DNA of 64,000 bases from Streptomyces soli (GTDB lineage Bacteria; Actinomycetota; Actinomycetes; Streptomycetales; Streptomycetaceae): positions 1 through 64,000 of the forward strand of contig NZ_RJVR01000049.1 in NCBI RefSeq assembly GCF_003999195.1. Direction: 5' to 3'. The notes beneath the pieces were generated by a model. It was not told the DNA's origin. It did no database searches and saw only the letters and a program-made list of their open reading frames with translations. Positions within the stretch are counted from its first letter, which is position 1; each line of letters opens with the position of its first letter. Both the position numbers and the translations under genes were made by a program. Of the stretch, positions 63,865 through 64,000 are shown in pieces.

Positions 63865-64000
63865 ATGGCTGCCTTCCACCCGCTGCGCGTGGCGGAGGTC
63901 GAGCGGCTCACTGACGACTCGGTGGCCGTCACCTTCGATGTGCCGCCGGAGCTGCGCGAGGAGTATCGCTTCGCGGCCGGGCAGCACCTCGCCCTCCGCC
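63865..64000 (+). CDS. paaE: Phenylacetyl-CoA epoxidase reductase PaaE (partial)
   Basis: The ATG at 63865 lies directly after the paaD stop. The visible 45 residues, from MAAFHPLRVAEVERLTDDS to GQHLALR, are the start of a ferredoxin-reductase FAD domain. The full protein adds NAD and 2Fe-2S domains beyond the window and passes electrons to PaaA. This fifth gene completes the paaABCDE order. Confidence 0.92.
   Translation, partial: MAAFHPLRVAEVERLTDDSVAVTFDVPPELREEYRFAAGQHLALR

Overview
This window is chromosomal core sequence from a Streptomyces-type actinobacterium. The evidence is very high GC with GC-rich third codon positions, many GTG starts, 1-4 bp start/stop overlaps within operons, and families typical of the genus: the XRE-DUF5753/DUF397/HATPase trio, paired PknB-like kinases, a proteasome activator, duplicated branched-chain keto-acid dehydrogenase operons and a paa operon. 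The gene order (metG, aspS, kinases, bkd, paa) is what I remember from the S. coelicolor SCO379x-SCO384x region. That is recall, not a search. I see no prophage, insertion sequence, CRISPR array, rRNA or tRNA.

Layout. 1-6.3 kb: end of a membrane protein, two NodB-type deacetylase-like proteins, a class A penicillin-binding protein with abnormal transpeptidase motifs and a frameshift, a small membrane protein and a CorA transporter. 6.3-16 kb: a 39-residue Lys-rich peptide, a truncated secreted protein, metG, a DUF397/ATPase/XRE trio with shared upstream motifs, an aldehyde dehydrogenase whose catalytic Cys is Ser, STAS, CBS and DUF1876 proteins, a dioxygenase remnant and aspS. 16-30 kb: mini-ATPase, SseB, pirin, acyl-CoA dehydrogenase, M18 aminopeptidase, lipoprotein, thioredoxin-NHL protein, LURP-one protein, nitrilase, mycothiol-dependent isomerase, a GntR/MFS pair and a MerR-sliding-clamp fusion. 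30-34.8 kb: first bkd operon and a NarL-type response regulator. 34.8-45.7 kb: a MITE-like element, a frameshifted PPOX gene, an APH-type kinase, two divergent Ser/Thr kinases, the proteasome activator Bpa, and an ABC exporter with a PadR regulator. 45.7-50.2 kb: mobA-moeA, a frameshifted K+ channel and a quinone oxidoreductase. 50.4-64 kb: second bkd operon with divergent BkdR, then the phenylacetate genes (TetR regulator, paaH, paaN, paaABCDE; paaE runs off the end) around a DUF5819-HTTM-TrmH operon.

Functional links. The last 14 kb handles acyl-CoA-forming catabolism: branched-chain keto acids through BkdABC and phenylacetate through Paa. A 14-bp palindrome (consensus ACCGA-N4-TCGGT) lies in front of bkdA, between paaH and paaN, and in front of paaA. 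I infer one regulon under the TetR protein encoded next to paaH. Three genes carry apparent single-base insertions (PBP, PPOX, K+ channel). In each the downstream frame is intact, so they are either very recent mutations or sequencing errors.
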